Part shown: piece by piece, positions 21,353 through 34,171 of the stretch
Layout: each line of letters opens with the position of its first letter
Position numbering within the stretch: the stretch's first letter is position 1
Source of the DNA: Spongilla lacustris
Lineage: Eukaryota > Porifera > Demospongiae > Spongillida > Spongillidae
Direction of reading: 5' to 3'
Assembly: GCA_949361645.1 (NCBI GenBank)
Contig: OX442415.1
Location: forward strand, 19,437,283-19,501,282
DNA: 64,000 nt
The notes under the pieces: model-generated
Told to the model about the DNA's origin: nothing
Seen by the model: only the letters and a program-made list of their open reading frames with translations
Database searches by the model: none
Program-made: the position numbers and the translations under genes

Positions 21353-22024
21353 ATTGTTGCTGCAACTGATCTCGTGGACCCCTCGTATATGTAAAAATAG
21401 TAACATAAACAGTGACGTTAAATGTTACGTTTGAAATTAGAACTATAATCATTGTCGTAATATAACAAGTATTCGAATAATAGGCGAATTATCGATGCGG
21501 ACGACGGATACCTAAGTACCTCCGAATGGACATGCACAAACCGGTATTTTCGAATAGAAAAAAATATAATAATCGATTTTCCCGAGTAATACGAAATAAC
21601 TATTCAAACGGATGGGTTTTTCGCGAATATCAGAATAACCCAAATAACCAGATAATTATCCGGTTACACACCCTACTTCTAATTGGCTCTGCGGCAAGCC
21701 TGCTGCTTTTGACCTTTCTGTGACTTCTCCGCTTAACTACGTATTATAGGTAATAATTACCAATAATACGTACGTCTAATTAATTCTAATCAACTACAAA
21801 CTAATATAATAAAATTAATCAAAACAACTCGAGAATCTTATATAACCATGCAGTTACATGTACCCTAGAAGACAGTAGGGTTTCATCAAATCATTTTAAA
21901 AGCACAAACGCTCGCCAATTACCATTGAATTGTTCACAATTATAAACATTCATCAAATAAGTTGGCCATTCTTGCCACGCTGAAACTTAAAATTAATACT
22001 TCAGTTCTTCATCATGTAATGTAT
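21353..22024. other. Intergenic, 3' flank of collagen gene 1
   Basis: AT-rich. TACGTATTATAGGTAATAATTACC (in part 21737-21760) and its inverse form a small palindrome. No canonical AATAAA was seen close downstream of the collagen stop on the minus strand. Confidence 0.35.
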
Positions 22025-23694
22025 TCAAATGGAGCACACCACACAGGAGACAGCAATAGCACTTCCATATGGGATCACAGAACGTTTGGTAATAACAGCA
22101 AGACTATCACATGGTGTCTGGCTCAATTGAATACCATAAGTGATATCGACACAGATATTCTCTCCGGGCCACTTTGGATTGGCAGCTAAGTATCCTGTGT
22201 ATTCTGCATTCCACCCAGTGGGGCACACACTGCTATCAGGATATGTGAACACAGCAGAGGGACCAGCAACTGAAATTGCAGCACATGGAATAGTATTCCC
22301 ATTTGAATCAGTGACATCAACCAATTTCAATAGAGGGCTCTGTGCCTGAGGTGGGTTAGCATCAGGAAGACACAGGTAGTTTCCTTGAGCATTGTTGGCA
22401 TTGCTGCTCACAACAATGTGACCAGAGTACACATTGGTTTCACCTGCTGGGCTAATGTTGCTACCCCAGCGAATGTAGGAGATATCTTAGTGCATGAAGA
22501 GCATAATGTTAAACATAGCAAACATGAATATGTATTGTAGTATATATACCTCTAGGTCCAGGAGCTCCCTTAGGTCCCTGTGGGCCAATATCTCCTACTG
22601 GTCCTTGTGGTCCCTGTGGTCCAGCTGGACCAGAAGGGCCTGCAGGACCTACTGGTCCAGTTTTACCTGCAGGTCCTTGGGCTCCATCAATTCCTGAAAA
22701 TCGCAAAGGACATGTTAATGCGCTAGTGCATGGAAATGAGCACATGAACTTACCAGGTAGACCAGCACTTCCAGGGGCTCCACAGTCTCCCTGATCACCC
22801 TTTGCTCCCTTATGTCCATCCTTTCCTGGAGCACCAGCTTGACCAGGTAGTCCTTGCTGACCTGCATCTCCGATTGCTCCTTTATCTCCAGTTGCTCCTT
22901 TGTCTCCCTGTAGTCCCTGAGGTCCCTGGAGACCATAGTCACCCTGGTCTCCCTTTGCACCTGTACAAAGTCGTTTGTTCACTTGAGAATTGCAACAACA
23001 TGTGTAATTACCATCATGGCCAGGTGCACCAGGAGCTCCATTCTGCCCATCATTGCCAGGTAGTCCTTGGTCTCCTTTTGGTCCTTGCTGACCAGCAGGT
23101 CCAGGAAGTCCAGTTGCACCAGGTGCTCCAGGTGCTCCCTGAGCACCAGGTGCTCCAGCAGGACCAGCAGGGCCTGCCTTGCGGACAGGGGGATACTGAG
23201 CATAGCACACAGCACGATCTCCTTTTTCTCCTACAGGAAGATTATACATGTATATATATACATGTATATTATCACAAGCACATACTTTTTTTTTTGGTTG
23301 ATGTGGTTCATGCGCAAACACACATCAGCACGTACCCTTATTGCCAGAAGGACCCTGTGGACCTGGTGATCCGATAGATCCTTGGTCACCAGTGCTCCCC
23401 TTTGCTCCCACAGCACCCACAGATCCTGCAGGACCATGAGGTCCAGGCAGTCCATCAGCACCAGCTGGGCCATCATCACCCTTGGGGCCTGCATGCATTG
23501 ATGGTAGTATATCTGAACACAACATGTACGCTTCACTGCATACCTTGTGGACCAGGGGGGCCAGCTGGGCATATTTTGTAGCAAGTTGGCACCTCAGTTG
23601 GTTGGTAGGGCACATATGATGGATATCCTACAGATGCTGCAGCTGCTACATGTAGCAAGTAGGCAGCAAGGCTTAGTGCAATCCAAGAAGTCAT
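22025..23694 (-). CDS. Short-chain collagen C4-like protein, gene 1
   Basis: Extracellular matrix collagen of the sponge short-chain (spongin-related) type. Six exons on the minus strand: 23694-23544, 23488-23336, 23230-23012, 22960-22754, 22693-22550 and 22485-22025, giving 444 residues. All introns are phase 1, 42 to 105 bp, with GT/AG ends. The start is the ATG before [14 protein letters not shown], a signal peptide. A CYKIC motif precedes Gly-X-Y repeats, which run through exons 2 to 5. The last exon is a globular domain with [31 protein letters not shown] and terminal SCVVCS, the pattern of the short-chain collagen C4 family. Exon 3 keeps only one cysteine (AVCYAQYPP) where genes 2 and 3 have three. 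The last acceptor (GCACTAAG) is weaker than in the paralogues and changes the residue after the junction. Divergent from gene 2. Confidence 0.93.
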
Positions 23695-23740
23695 ACTGGA
23701 GAAGTGATACTGCACAATGTGGAGATATGGTGTAGAATGA

Positions 23741-23753
23741 GTGCTTAAATATG
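23741..23753 (-). promoter_or_regulatory. Possible TATA-like box of collagen gene 1
   Basis: On the minus strand CATATTTAAGCAC lies about 50 bp upstream of the ATG, at the distance where genes 2 and 3 have TATATAA. Weaker match; inferred by analogy. Confidence 0.4.
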
Positions 23754-25720
23754 CTGTAAACAAGAAGCTACAAAAATGCCTTTGTTGTCTGAAAATTGTT
23801 TTGTTTAACTCCCTTGAATTGAATGAAAAATAAGGTCAGTAGTGGCGTGAGTCAATAATGCACATTGTGATTTGCTTCGTCCGTGTGCTACAGTCATGCA
23901 CGATGAATTGTGAGTATATGTTAGGGACACTGATTTGAATGTGCATCACTCATTTTACAGCTCGCTTGTTAATTTCAGACGTTCTTTCTATACTTGAAAT
24001 GTCTAATACAATGGATAGGTTTAACTCGCAAGCAGTGCGTAACTTGGAAGCTCATGCAGCTGTAGGCCTAGGAGTCCGAGTGTGGCTCAGAGCCTGTGTA
24101 TACGCCGCGTCCTTACAAGTGATATTAGCAAGCACCACTTCAATCTGTGCATTAAATCTTATTATTATTATGTATACCATGCATACCCGTAATCACATTC
24201 TACGGACCTGTTTATCATCTGCATGCAGGTCAAAATTTTAACTCAATAGTTGTTTACTTTTAATTTACATACCTTAACACAACAGAAAAACAGAACGTAT
24301 ACTCTCATAATACCGCCGGCTCTCAATAACACCTCGCAACTACAAAAAATAAGGCATATTCGTCGTGTAGTTGCGAAAGCTGTTGGTGTTCATATATTGT
24401 ATAGCGCAACCATATGCATATTGCAATTGCTTTGATGCATATAATTCATTTGGTGAAGCCCAGTCCAGATAGACTGATAGATAATATCGGGATGGTTACG
24501 TTTTACAGTTTTCCCAACTCTACGATGAATATGCCTTATTTTCATTATTGCGAGGTGTGACTTTTTGTTGTTGCGAGCCGGCACTGTATGGTGGATTGAA
24601 CAATAATACTCCATGTACATGTCTATTGTATCAGTTGTGTATCATTCCTACTCTATTATTCTCTGCTGGCTGAAATCAGCGTAGTTTAACCTTAAAATCT
24701 GTCTCTACTTGGTGCTTTGTCAGTTTTGATCTCTAAAGCCGTCCCATCACGATCGCTAGTGCCAGGGATGATGCGCACTGGAGGTACTAGGTGGGCTCTG
24801 TGGGAGAAGTTTTAGGAAGTCGTACAACTGCATGCACTTTTCGTTACCAAGATTTTTTTGTAGCATTCTTTTTTGTGTCTTTCTTTGAACGTTATTCTTG
24901 TTTTGTTATGTTATTATAATATTATTATTATTTAAAAATATAAAAAAATATTTGTAATGAAAGTACACGACAGGCATAATAACGGACATGCGCGCAGGAG
25001 TGAAGCATTAATTACATCAGTGGCAGCATATGTATTTCATGGCGGTAGGGGTAAGAAAATAAAACTTTCTATACCCTGGCCTACTTTGAATAACCAAATT
25101 TGCGTGTATATTTATGGACAGGCATCACATATGCATGTAGAGGTGATGTACGTATGAGTTACTACTAGCTAGTACTTAGTAGCTATCATTCAATGGGCCA
25201 GAGCACATTTAAGACCACGCCCCTTGTACTTTTCCTATATGGCATATCCCAGAGCACAGAACTGTTAATTGCATATAGATATATCGGCAAGCTATGACGG
25301 CTTTCAAATTGCAGATATCTTATAACTAAGTCCTGCTTAAATATTAGATCACAGCTAGTGGGAGTGATATATGTAAAATCGGTGGAACGATGATTCAGAA
25401 CGAGGAAAACAACTGAAATGGTTATAACATGCTCATACATGTACTTCTTCTAGTCTAGACTTGTGCTACATAGTAGTATGGCAAACACACCCAAACTTTT
25501 TTCCATTGTCTAAAAGGAAAACACAAACCACCACACAAACGCACGTAGACACACATCTGTTGCGGACAGAGGACTAGGGTGCCAAAGTAAGCTAAACAAT
25601 AAATACAGCTGAAGCCAACCATAATCATCAATTAGAACGTAGTGTCTAATATAATTATCGCCCGTGGGGACAGACAACAAAAACCAGTGGGCCGCCCTTG
25701 TCTAATATGGTTTAAAATGC
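23754..25720. other. 2-kb divergent intergenic region between collagen genes 1 and 2
   Basis: No protein-like frame. TTGCGA and ATAAGGCATATTCGTCG near 24340-24370 reappear inverted near 24500-24560 (CGATGAATATGCCTTAT), an imperfect inverted repeat around the ATATTGCA-containing centre. Shared control of the two divergent collagen genes is possible but nothing in the sequence proves it. Confidence 0.4.
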
Positions 25721-25728
25721 TATATAAG
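25721..25728 (+). promoter_or_regulatory. TATA box of collagen gene 2
   Basis: TATATAAG lies 59 bp upstream of the ATG at 25780, leaving a plausible 5' leader of about 30 bases. A similar TATATAAAG stands at the same distance before gene 3. Confidence 0.65.
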
Positions 25729-25779
25729 AATTGAGTCCATTCCCAAGGAATCCATCCAGCAATCGTTCTAGCACCAAGC

Positions 25780-27466
25780 ATGGTCATGATTTCATTGGTA
25801 GTGGCTACATGCCTCCTTCAGCTTGTAGCTGCAGCCTATCCATACCAGCAGCCTACTTATCAGCAGGGAACACCAGCACCATCACAGCAAACCTATGGAT
25901 GCACACAGTACTGCCCTGCAGGTGCTCCAGGAGCCCAAGGTATGTCATGATGATTGTACAGCATATTCATGAGTATGCTTTATACTCTTACCATACCACT
26001 TTTAGGACCTAAAGGTGATACAGGCAACTCGGGACCTGCAGGTCAACAAGGACAAACTGGTCCACAAGGACAACCTGGTCCACAGGGACCTCAGGGATAC
26101 AAAGGAGACACTGGAGCTCAGGGACCACAAGGTGTAGCTGGACCCCCAGGAAATGATGGTGAGTTTGTCAATTGTGACTTATAGCAGAAAGAAGTTATGA
26201 CATTATGTGCATGCATGTATACATCTCTAATTAGGAGCAAAAGGAGACAAGGGAGATTGCATCTACCCTCCTGCTCCAGTCTGCCCTTATTGCCCTGCTG
26301 GTCCTGCTGGAGCACCTGGTGCTCAGGGAGCACCTGGAGCACCTGGTGCAACTGGACTACCTGGACCTGCTGGTCAACAAGGATCAAAAGGAGTCCAAGG
26401 ACTACCTGGCAATGATGGGCAGAATGGAGCTCCTGGTGCACCTGGCCATGATGGTATAAAGTTGATGGAGGTCATTGATGAAACTGAATTGATAATTTTG
26501 TACATATAGGTGCCAAGGGTGATAAAGGAGATACAGGAATCCAGGGACCGCAGGGACCAAAGGGAGACCAGGGTGCAAAGGGAGACCAAGGAGCCAAGGG
26601 AAATGCAGGCCAGCCAGGACAAACTGGTCAAATTGGAGCTCCAGGAAAGGATGGTCAGGATGGTGCCAAGGGAGACAAGGGAGATCAAGGACCAGCTGGA
26701 AGTCCTGGAGCACCTGGTGTGTTGACTCACCATGCCTGCTTCTTAGTGTACATGTATGAACCTATCTTATATAGGGTTGAATGGAGCCCAAGGTCCTGCA
26801 GGTCCTACTGGACCAGTAGGTCCTGCAGGCCCTTCTGGTCCAGCTGGACCACAGGGACTACAAGGACCAAAGGGAAATCCTGGCCCACAGGGACCTCAGG
26901 GAGCTCCTGGATCTAATGGTATGCATGAATCACCAAAATCTATGCATTTACAAATTATAACAAATGTGCGGTCATAACAGTCCTTTTTTGAACCTTCTGT
27001 TTTAGGAGCTGTATTCTACATTCGCTGGGGTAGCAACGTTAGTCCAGCTGGTGAAACCACTGTATACTCTGGTCACATGGTTGTGAGCAGCAATGCAAAT
27101 GATGCTGAAGGGGACTACCTGTGTCTTCCTACTGCTAACCTACCTCAGACATCGAGCGCTCTCTTGAGTTTGGAGGATGTTACTGATGCTAATGGAAACA
27201 CTGTTCCTTGTGCTGGCAGCTTGGCTAGTGGTCAATCTACAGTTTTTACCTTCCCTGATACCACCATCTGTCCATCTGGATGGTCTACAGAGTATGTAGG
27301 TTATTTGGCAGCCAATCCCAACTGGCCTGGAGAAAACGTGTGTGTTGACACAAGTATAGGTGCTAAGCTGAGCCAGAGCCCCTGCAAAGACCTTGCAGTT
27401 ATCAAGAAGAGTGCAAAGAATGCCTACACTCTGAATGCCGTGTCCTGTGTGGTCTGCTCCCTGTGA
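25780..27466 (+). CDS. Short-chain collagen C4-like protein, gene 2
   Basis: Six exons: 25780-25939, 26006-26158, 26235-26453, 26510-26716, 26775-26918 and 27006-27466, giving 447 residues; phase-1 GT/AG introns of 56 to 87 bp. The ATG begins [19 protein letters not shown], a signal peptide, followed by a short Tyr/Gln/Pro segment and CTQYC before the collagenous part. Gly-X-Y repeats fill exons 2 to 5; exons 2, 4 and 5 are multiples of 9 nt (153, 207, 144), typical of fibrillar collagen exons. Exon 3 (219 nt) holds an interruption, [12 protein letters not shown], with three cysteines likely to crosslink chains. The last exon encodes the C-terminal domain ([40 protein letters not shown]). Family name rests on the C4 short-chain collagen C-domain pattern. 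Introns resemble those of gene 3, so the two are recent duplicates. Confidence 0.94.
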
Positions 27467-28989
27467 AATGATTACATTGGATACATTTATTAGTCCAGTG
27501 TAAATAATACAAATTAATTGTGTGGTGTAATCATTTTGAACTTATCATGCAATTCAGTGGTAGTCTTGATTTTATGATTGCCAAATAATGCATGCTTATC
27601 TGTCACCTGAGCTGCATGATGCCTTCCCTAGACTGAACTCTACATGTACTGATTGTAGATTTTTTTTCATATTGACGTCTACTACTACAGTTGAAGAATT
27701 CGTCAACCAGCTTTACGATGGGCACCTGGACTTATATGTAATAATCACAGTACTCTTAGTATTGATATTGATTGTTGATGTCGGTCAAAACTTCTGAGCA
27801 GAAGACAATAGGAATTCAAACTATATTTAGGCTTATTTTAAGTATGATATTATTAGTTTTTCTAGGATTTCATGGTAGAAGTTAATCCATAAAAGCTGGA
27901 GATACATATATCCGACTCAGTTCTGACAGAAAATATTTTGCCAAGCCCTATTTGTGGCAGGAAGATGCCCAACGCATGGTCTTTGATAAATTCTAATGCA
28001 AAGAGAAGAGAAAAAAGATAATAAGCACTTCATTCTTTCCCTCTATTAGTGACATAACTGAAACTATAAATTAAACGAGAACAATAATATTTTTAACTAC
28101 GTGTAAATTATTACAACAAAATACTATAAAAATGGAATGCTTTATAAAATACGAAACAGAAAATACAACTGAAAAGGCATAAAATCTTCAATTGCACTGT
28201 TCACGTGACATGTGAACAAAATTTGTGAACATCTATCCCTCAAGAACCTTTAATAAGGCTTCTCTGTATAATAGTGTATGCATGCATGTACTTGCATGTT
28301 TATATAATAAATAGTGTATGTATAATTTTGTATATGTATTATTATGTCGTTATTGTGTAATAGAATTTACAAGAGAATGCACAAAGATAAATGAATGAAC
28401 TATACTCACACTTACTGCAAACTTAAGCAACTGACAAAGAAAAAAAAACAGCATTTTCAGCCCTCGCCAACTGAATTCTGAAACCTAGCACAGGATAGTA
28501 AGGCTTTGGCATTGCAGCAATCTAAGGTGAGGTTCCATCTCGGATAGATGCTTGCAATGGCCTTTGATTTGCTGCACTGCAACTACAAATTCAGACGGGC
28601 AGCAAGCCGAGAATTGGAACCCTGAGCTTCTACACGGCAACAACCATAGGCCTTAACTGCCAAGGGAACATGTATGCAGACAAAACCGAACTCTGTGCAC
28701 TTGGGATCATTGGCACTATGCTTGTGCTTGTGCACTTCAGCCTTTCCAGCTACTGACCCACACTTGATTCAATGTAGTGGAGTTAAGTGGAGAGACCACT
28801 GTTAGTTGAAAAGCAGTTGGCTTCCCAATCATCCAGTTGGGGGGCTAGGATGTCCACCAGCCTACTGAGAGAACTGTCAGCCCCATACCCATGATCTACC
28901 TCAAGCTGACCACCCAGCCTAGCCTTATGACAAAACTGGGCAAAAACATCTCATAATCTGTTGTGGCGCAAAACTTCACCACCCCCTTT
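27467..28989. other. 3' flank of collagen gene 2 and intergenic DNA
   Basis: TAAATAATACAAATTAATTG (27500-27519) is the gene 2 3' untranslated region; the same words reappear fused to the collagen pseudogene at 30485. From about 28440 rightward the base composition becomes less AT-rich, probably the beginning of the non-LTR relic, but no protein block could be read before 29000. Confidence 0.45.
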
Positions 28990-30245
28990 GCAGGTCACGG
29001 CATGATGCCCAAGTGGATCCAGCTGGTGGTCAGTGCAGTAAGGACAACATAGTTATGATAGTGTGTACCCATTCTAATGCAACCTGGAACTTCACTAGCT
29101 CTAAGCTAAAATTAAGACCCCTTGATTGCTATTATTATTATTGTTATTATTATGATTTTAATGATGCTATATTGCTCCAGCAACCGTTTCCATGCTTGGT
29201 AATGGACGATGGTGTCTTGGCTGGTCCAAGGCAGTCACTGTGCCAGGCTCTAGATTGTCTCCAGGTTCATGGTCCAGCTTTAGGCCTCCATGTCAACTTG
29301 TCAAAATGTGAGTTATTCTCCCTCCACAACCTTGATGTGTTCCCTTCTGTGATGAAAGCCTATGACAAGCCAAACATTGAAATCCTTGGATTTCTACTCC
29401 TCATTCATATCTGCCAAACGGATGGAGGCTAGAGCTAAGTTGGTATGATGGACCCCCAGGTTGCCTTGGTCCTTCTTCGTCTATGTGGTGGGTTTTGTAA
29501 ACTGACGCATCTGGCCTGATCAACAACACCATCACTTTCACCAGAGGCTCTCAGTCTTTTTGATGATGACATTTGTAGGGCTTTCAGTCAGTGCACGGGT
29601 GTCATATACTTCCAACATTGCCTGGGATCAAGCTCAGATCAACCTGAGCAGAGGAGGCCTTGGCCTGCAGTCATTGTCCCACCTCTCATCAGCAGCATTC
29701 ATCTCGTCCTTGTGCTCACTGGCTCTGGTCTGCATTTATATAATCACCTGTCTCAAGCAGTAGATATCCTTAACAGCTTGGTCTCACTGCAAGATGCAGT
29801 CAGTCACTGCCAGTCTCATAGAAATCTCTTTTTAGTAAGCTGGATGACCATGACATCAACTTACTGCTAAACTCATCCTCTGTGACAGACAAGGCACTTC
29901 TTTTGTCAGTTTCTTCCCCTTATGCTGCCTCTTGGCTTTCCATTGTGCCCTCTGAAAGCTTGGGGCTTCATACGGATTCCTAAGTTTTCCAGGTGGCCAT
30001 CAAACGGTAGCTACATCAGAGGGCTCTCAATGTGCACTGTGCCCAGGCAGTGCACTTGATCAACTTGGCCACCATGCAGTTACCTGAAAGTATGGTGGTA
30101 ATGTGGTCTACTGCCATCCTGGTGGAGACCTGTTGTTTGGCGCACATTGGGTCAAGGTGGAGGTTGGCAAGAACTTAAGTAGAGATCACAGCAAGACCCA
30201 TCCAGCTGACATCTTACTTCCCAACTGGGTCTTGGGCAGAACTGC
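28990..30245 (+). pseudogene. Non-LTR reverse transcriptase relic (thumb and 3' region)
   Basis: Plus-strand blocks in shifting frames: LVMDDGVLAGPRQ (about 29196-29232, the YxDD box), LGLHVNLSKCELFS, ILGFLL, then EALSLFDDDIC, AWDQAQINLSRGGLGLQSLS and HLSSAAFIS at about 29545-29710. At the end, about 30165-30230, KTHPADILLPNW is a tail motif. Many stops. The family appears the same as the relic at 7400-8760, which carries the preceding motifs. It ends at the boundary of the collagen pseudogene, so the insertion may have destroyed that gene copy. Confidence 0.65.
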
Positions 30246-30254
30246 AGCATTAGG

Positions 30255-30545
30255 TGTGTCCTGGCCATGATGGTATATAGTTGATGGAGGTCATTGTTGA
30301 TAATGCTGTACATGTAGGTGCCAAGGGTGTTAAATGTCATACAGGAATCCAGGGACCTCAGGGACCAAAGGGAGACCAGGGTGCAAAGAGAGAGACCAAG
30401 GAGCAATGGGAGATGCAGGCCAGCCAGGACAAACTGGTCAAACTCGAGCTCTCAGAAAGGATGGTCAGAATGGTGCCAAGGGATAAATAATACAAATTAA
30501 TTGTATGGTCTATTCTTCTTGAATTTATCATACAATGCAATGGTA
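30255..30545 (+). pseudogene. Broken short-chain collagen copy
   Basis: Starts inside a collagen exon 3 end (CCTGGCCATGATG, as at 26441-26453) and continues through an intron resembling gene 2 intron 3 (TTGATGGAGGTCATTG). It then enters exon 4 at 30318 (GTGCCAAGGGTGTTAAATG), with triplets changed and an extra base near 30393 that breaks the Gly-X-Y frame. At about 30484 GCCAAGGGA is joined directly to TAAATAATACAAATTAATTG, which in gene 2 is 3' untranslated sequence. Exon 4 end, exons 5 and 6 and the stop are thus deleted. Retention of the intron shows DNA-level duplication rather than reverse transcription. Confidence 0.88.
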
Positions 30546-33500
30546 TACTGTAATTCTGTAGTTGTTAAAAAAAAAGTAATACAATGAGAATTTCAAATAG
30601 CATATATAATTGTATGTATCCGTGTTTGCAGACACAATATCTTTCACTAGATCAGTGTCAGAAGAATTCTGAGTTGAATGAATGATTTTTTAAGAATTCA
30701 TAATTGGGCATCATAAAGGTCTTTACGAACCAGAACCTAAATTGATTCCTTGTTGAAGGCCAGTACTTAGTGTTACAGCCTTTGCTGAAATTGCAGGTGA
30801 TATATCTTGCTTGCACAGAATCACTATACATGTATGCCCTCTAGAAATTCATGATTCAAAAATGCTGCCCGCTGATGGATAAGTGTTGTTTTTGTTGGGC
30901 ACTAAAGTAATAATTTCCCCTCCATCTGCACTGTTCCATGCAGAACCTGCTTTCACTGAAGAACAGAAGAATATAGAAATAGAATGACAGAATGAAAAAG
31001 CTACAATAGTTTCAAATAGTTATTTTGCTAGTGGTACACCCGATATGGTATGGAGACACGTACCACCTTGCACGTCTTCAAAAAACGGATGGAATATCAA
31101 GTACAAACATCCACCGAGAAGAATAAAGACAAACTGCTTCTTGCTGGACCATTGTCAAGTTTAATACTTTAAACTGAAATGACGGGTGAGAAGTTTAAGA
31201 AACTTCTTATATCATATTTTCCAAAGGTAAAGGATTTGCAAACCACAAAAGGAGTGGATCTTGAGCCATTGCCCATCATGCCATACTACTCACCAGAAGT
31301 ATTGAAACAGTAAACGTACCTATATTGTAGCTTTTCAGTGTTACCTTGATCTACTAAATGTATACGAGTCTCCTAACGATGTATAAGCTTGATAATTTAC
31401 ACCCTGTGCATGTATTTATAGATGGATGTTTGTCACACTTTTGGGTGAGGGGATGACAAAAGCACTGATGTAATAAATATGCTTGCATAATTTCATTTTT
31501 GTAATGGCATCAGAATGGAGGCGTTATTTGACAGTTGTAGCACTTATAGCCATGAAAGGAGGCCCTTATGTGTGAAGTCTATTTATTTCCCTTATGATTT
31601 TAGGGAGATGTATCTGAAGGGAGGGTGAATGTTTTTTCAGTTGTGATTGATTTGAAACATTTGCATACAAAGTAGAATAGTGTTTTTGACTTCCAGAGGA
31701 CATAATGATTCTGTGCATGCATGCATGCCTTGCAAACAAGGTATATATGTGTAAGATGGGCTATGGTGCAGTAGAGGACCTAAATTTATTTTAAATCATT
31801 CTACTATATGTTATTTGAAGTTTTCATTATATTTCATTTTTTACCAACTAGAGGATTTATCAGTTTAGATATATGCATAATTATATTGTTATTTATGTCT
31901 GGATCAGTGAAGTTCTGTAATTAACGCTTTTTGTGTTGTTTGTTTATCTCAATGCATCAGTAAATATATATTGTTGATGAAATTGTGTTACGCTAATCTA
32001 TCTTCTCTGGAACCACTGAGAATTGCAATTAGGCTAAAGATTGTTTTCAGTGATGCCAGGAAGCAAATAAAAGTAGCTTTGATCATTCTAAGCTGCTTAA
32101 GGTATATTGTGCTGTGCTTTAGGAGGTCAACATATGTACTTCCTCGTGCACATGCAAATAATTAATGGTGTCCTTACTGGCATGCATACAGGCACAGCAG
32201 TTTTACTATCTAGGTGTAAACACTGCAATGTGAATTGTGCAAGCTAAGGTTCGTTTACAAATGTAACGCTGCTGTTGATGTTTGTGATATTCATACAGAA
32301 GGTAGTAGAACAATGAGTCACATGGTATTGTACATGAAGTAGCTAAACCAGTAGCTTTACTTAACCTGCACATAATTATTAACAGATAGCTGTTTGGTGC
32401 TGATTATGCGATGAATGCACTATTTGAAATTGGAAATAGCAAGATGCCAATAATCACTAATAGAAACAACATAATTAAGAGCATTACTGCAGGACTATTA
32501 TTGTACAATTAAATTTAAAGTAGCTATGGCTATGGATCAATTCATAGAGAGATTTAAAATTTTATGTGTGCATTGTTCTGTCACACTTCACCCACAACAG
32601 ATTGAAACGATATTTTGTTGCAAAGTTTGTGAAAGTTAGTCCCATCTTGCATTGTTCATGCTAGGAATTTTTTTTCCTTTTTGTCTTCACATTACATGGG
32701 CATTTGACCCAATCCATTTAACTTTTCTTCACAAGGATGGATGCAATCCTTGCTATGGAATTTGACAAAGTGCCATTTATATCATTCCCAACAGCCGGCT
32801 TCAACTTGCGAAATGGAACTGAGGCAATGATATTTATACAAAATGATGGATTATATTTCAGGAGTGTTATAGAGTATGTTATTTTAACACTCTGTTCATT
32901 AATAGGCATCATAATTATACAATCACAGATATACTATAAAACAATCTCTTGTTTTAAATCTACCAGAGCTACAAAGCATGCAAGCTAAACAAAATCTGAT
33001 TTTTTTTGTGATAAACAACATCCACAAAAAAAAAACTGAGAGCACATTTACTCGAATCACTAGTGAAACTCTAATGTGATAAAAGGATTTATTCAAGTGT
33101 TCCACATGACTGATTAAATCCCCTCAAATCCAGCTAGGTTCTGGTTCTTAAAGACCTTCATGACTCCAAATTATTGTTTGACCTGAATAACAAATTAAAG
33201 ATACGAAAGACCTTTCAACATACCTTATGCACACTTCCAGCTCCTTGCACATGTTACGTGGGTCAACGGGCAACTTTAATAGTAACTTCAATAACGCACT
33301 TCAGTACAACAGTGCCGTACTACGCAGCTAAGCAACCAACACAGCTGTTCCTTATGAAATTATTACGCAGGCATTTTCGTGCGCAAACGCAACATATACA
33401 GTACTACATTGTTACAATGCTCCCCTCCTAGTTTCTTGCATCCTTGCAAGATCTTCGTGTTCAACATAAATCCCATAACGATCAGGGGGTCTTCGATTTC

Positions 33501-34169
33501 TCTGGGGACGTGCCATTTGTACGTTGTCCGCTGCGTCAGGCTCATCATCTGCATCTACACAGCATCTAGATTCTGCATGCACTGCATAACCTTCAAAAGC
33601 AAGATTTTCTTGGGGTTTTTATGGTCGAGACGCCTCATCTGTTTGCTTTGGAACTGGGTTTAGCGCAGAATTTCAGGCAGGTAGATCTGCTAAATAATGT
33701 AGGTCTGTAATATTTTATAATTTAATGCCGTAATTCCTAGTTTCCTTACTTTTTACTCAATTGCTGTCTAAAAATCCTACATCACCAATTTTATTTTAAT
33801 CACTTGTTTCACTCCATTTTTTCCCCCTGCAGGTTCCTACATGTACTTATACATTGAGTGCATGAGACTGATATATGAGAGCAAATGAAAGGGTAACCTT
33901 GGAATACTACCTGTTTATATAGTGCATCACATCACAGCACTACATGTACATAGAATAAGACAGTTTGATCTGCTCACTTGCTATTATCATTAAATCACAT
34001 CACAATCAAACAATTTCTTTTAAACAGTTAACATCTCTGAACCGTTATGTGACTGGAAGGCAAGGCCTAAGGGGATTTCTAAACAAAGTAGTAGTGGAGG
34101 AAAGGAGTTATTAGTAGTGAAGTAACAAATTTTAATGCTCAAGCCCTTCCCATGGCTCTAACTAGAGCA
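30546..34169. other. 3.6-kb AT-rich intergenic region
   Basis: No gene is supported. Two short frames look slightly protein-like: 31179-31313 (45 codons, starts MTGEKFKKLLISYF) and 32737-32988 (starts MDAILAMEF, contains a hydrophobic stretch). Neither resembles a family I know and neither has clear splice partners. Confidence 0.4.
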
Positions 34170-34171
34170 TC

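Noticed and set aside
22802..23377. Long plus-strand frames opposite collagen gene 1, and similar minus-strand frames opposite genes 2 and 3
   Set aside because: Gly-X-Y codon periodicity leaves the antisense strand without stops. Splice sites, exon sizes and the C-domain support only the sense direction.
30546..34150. Hidden host gene in the large gap between collagen copies
   Set aside because: Only two short, isolated frames look slightly protein-like (31179-31313 and 32737-32988), with no consistent splicing or known domain.
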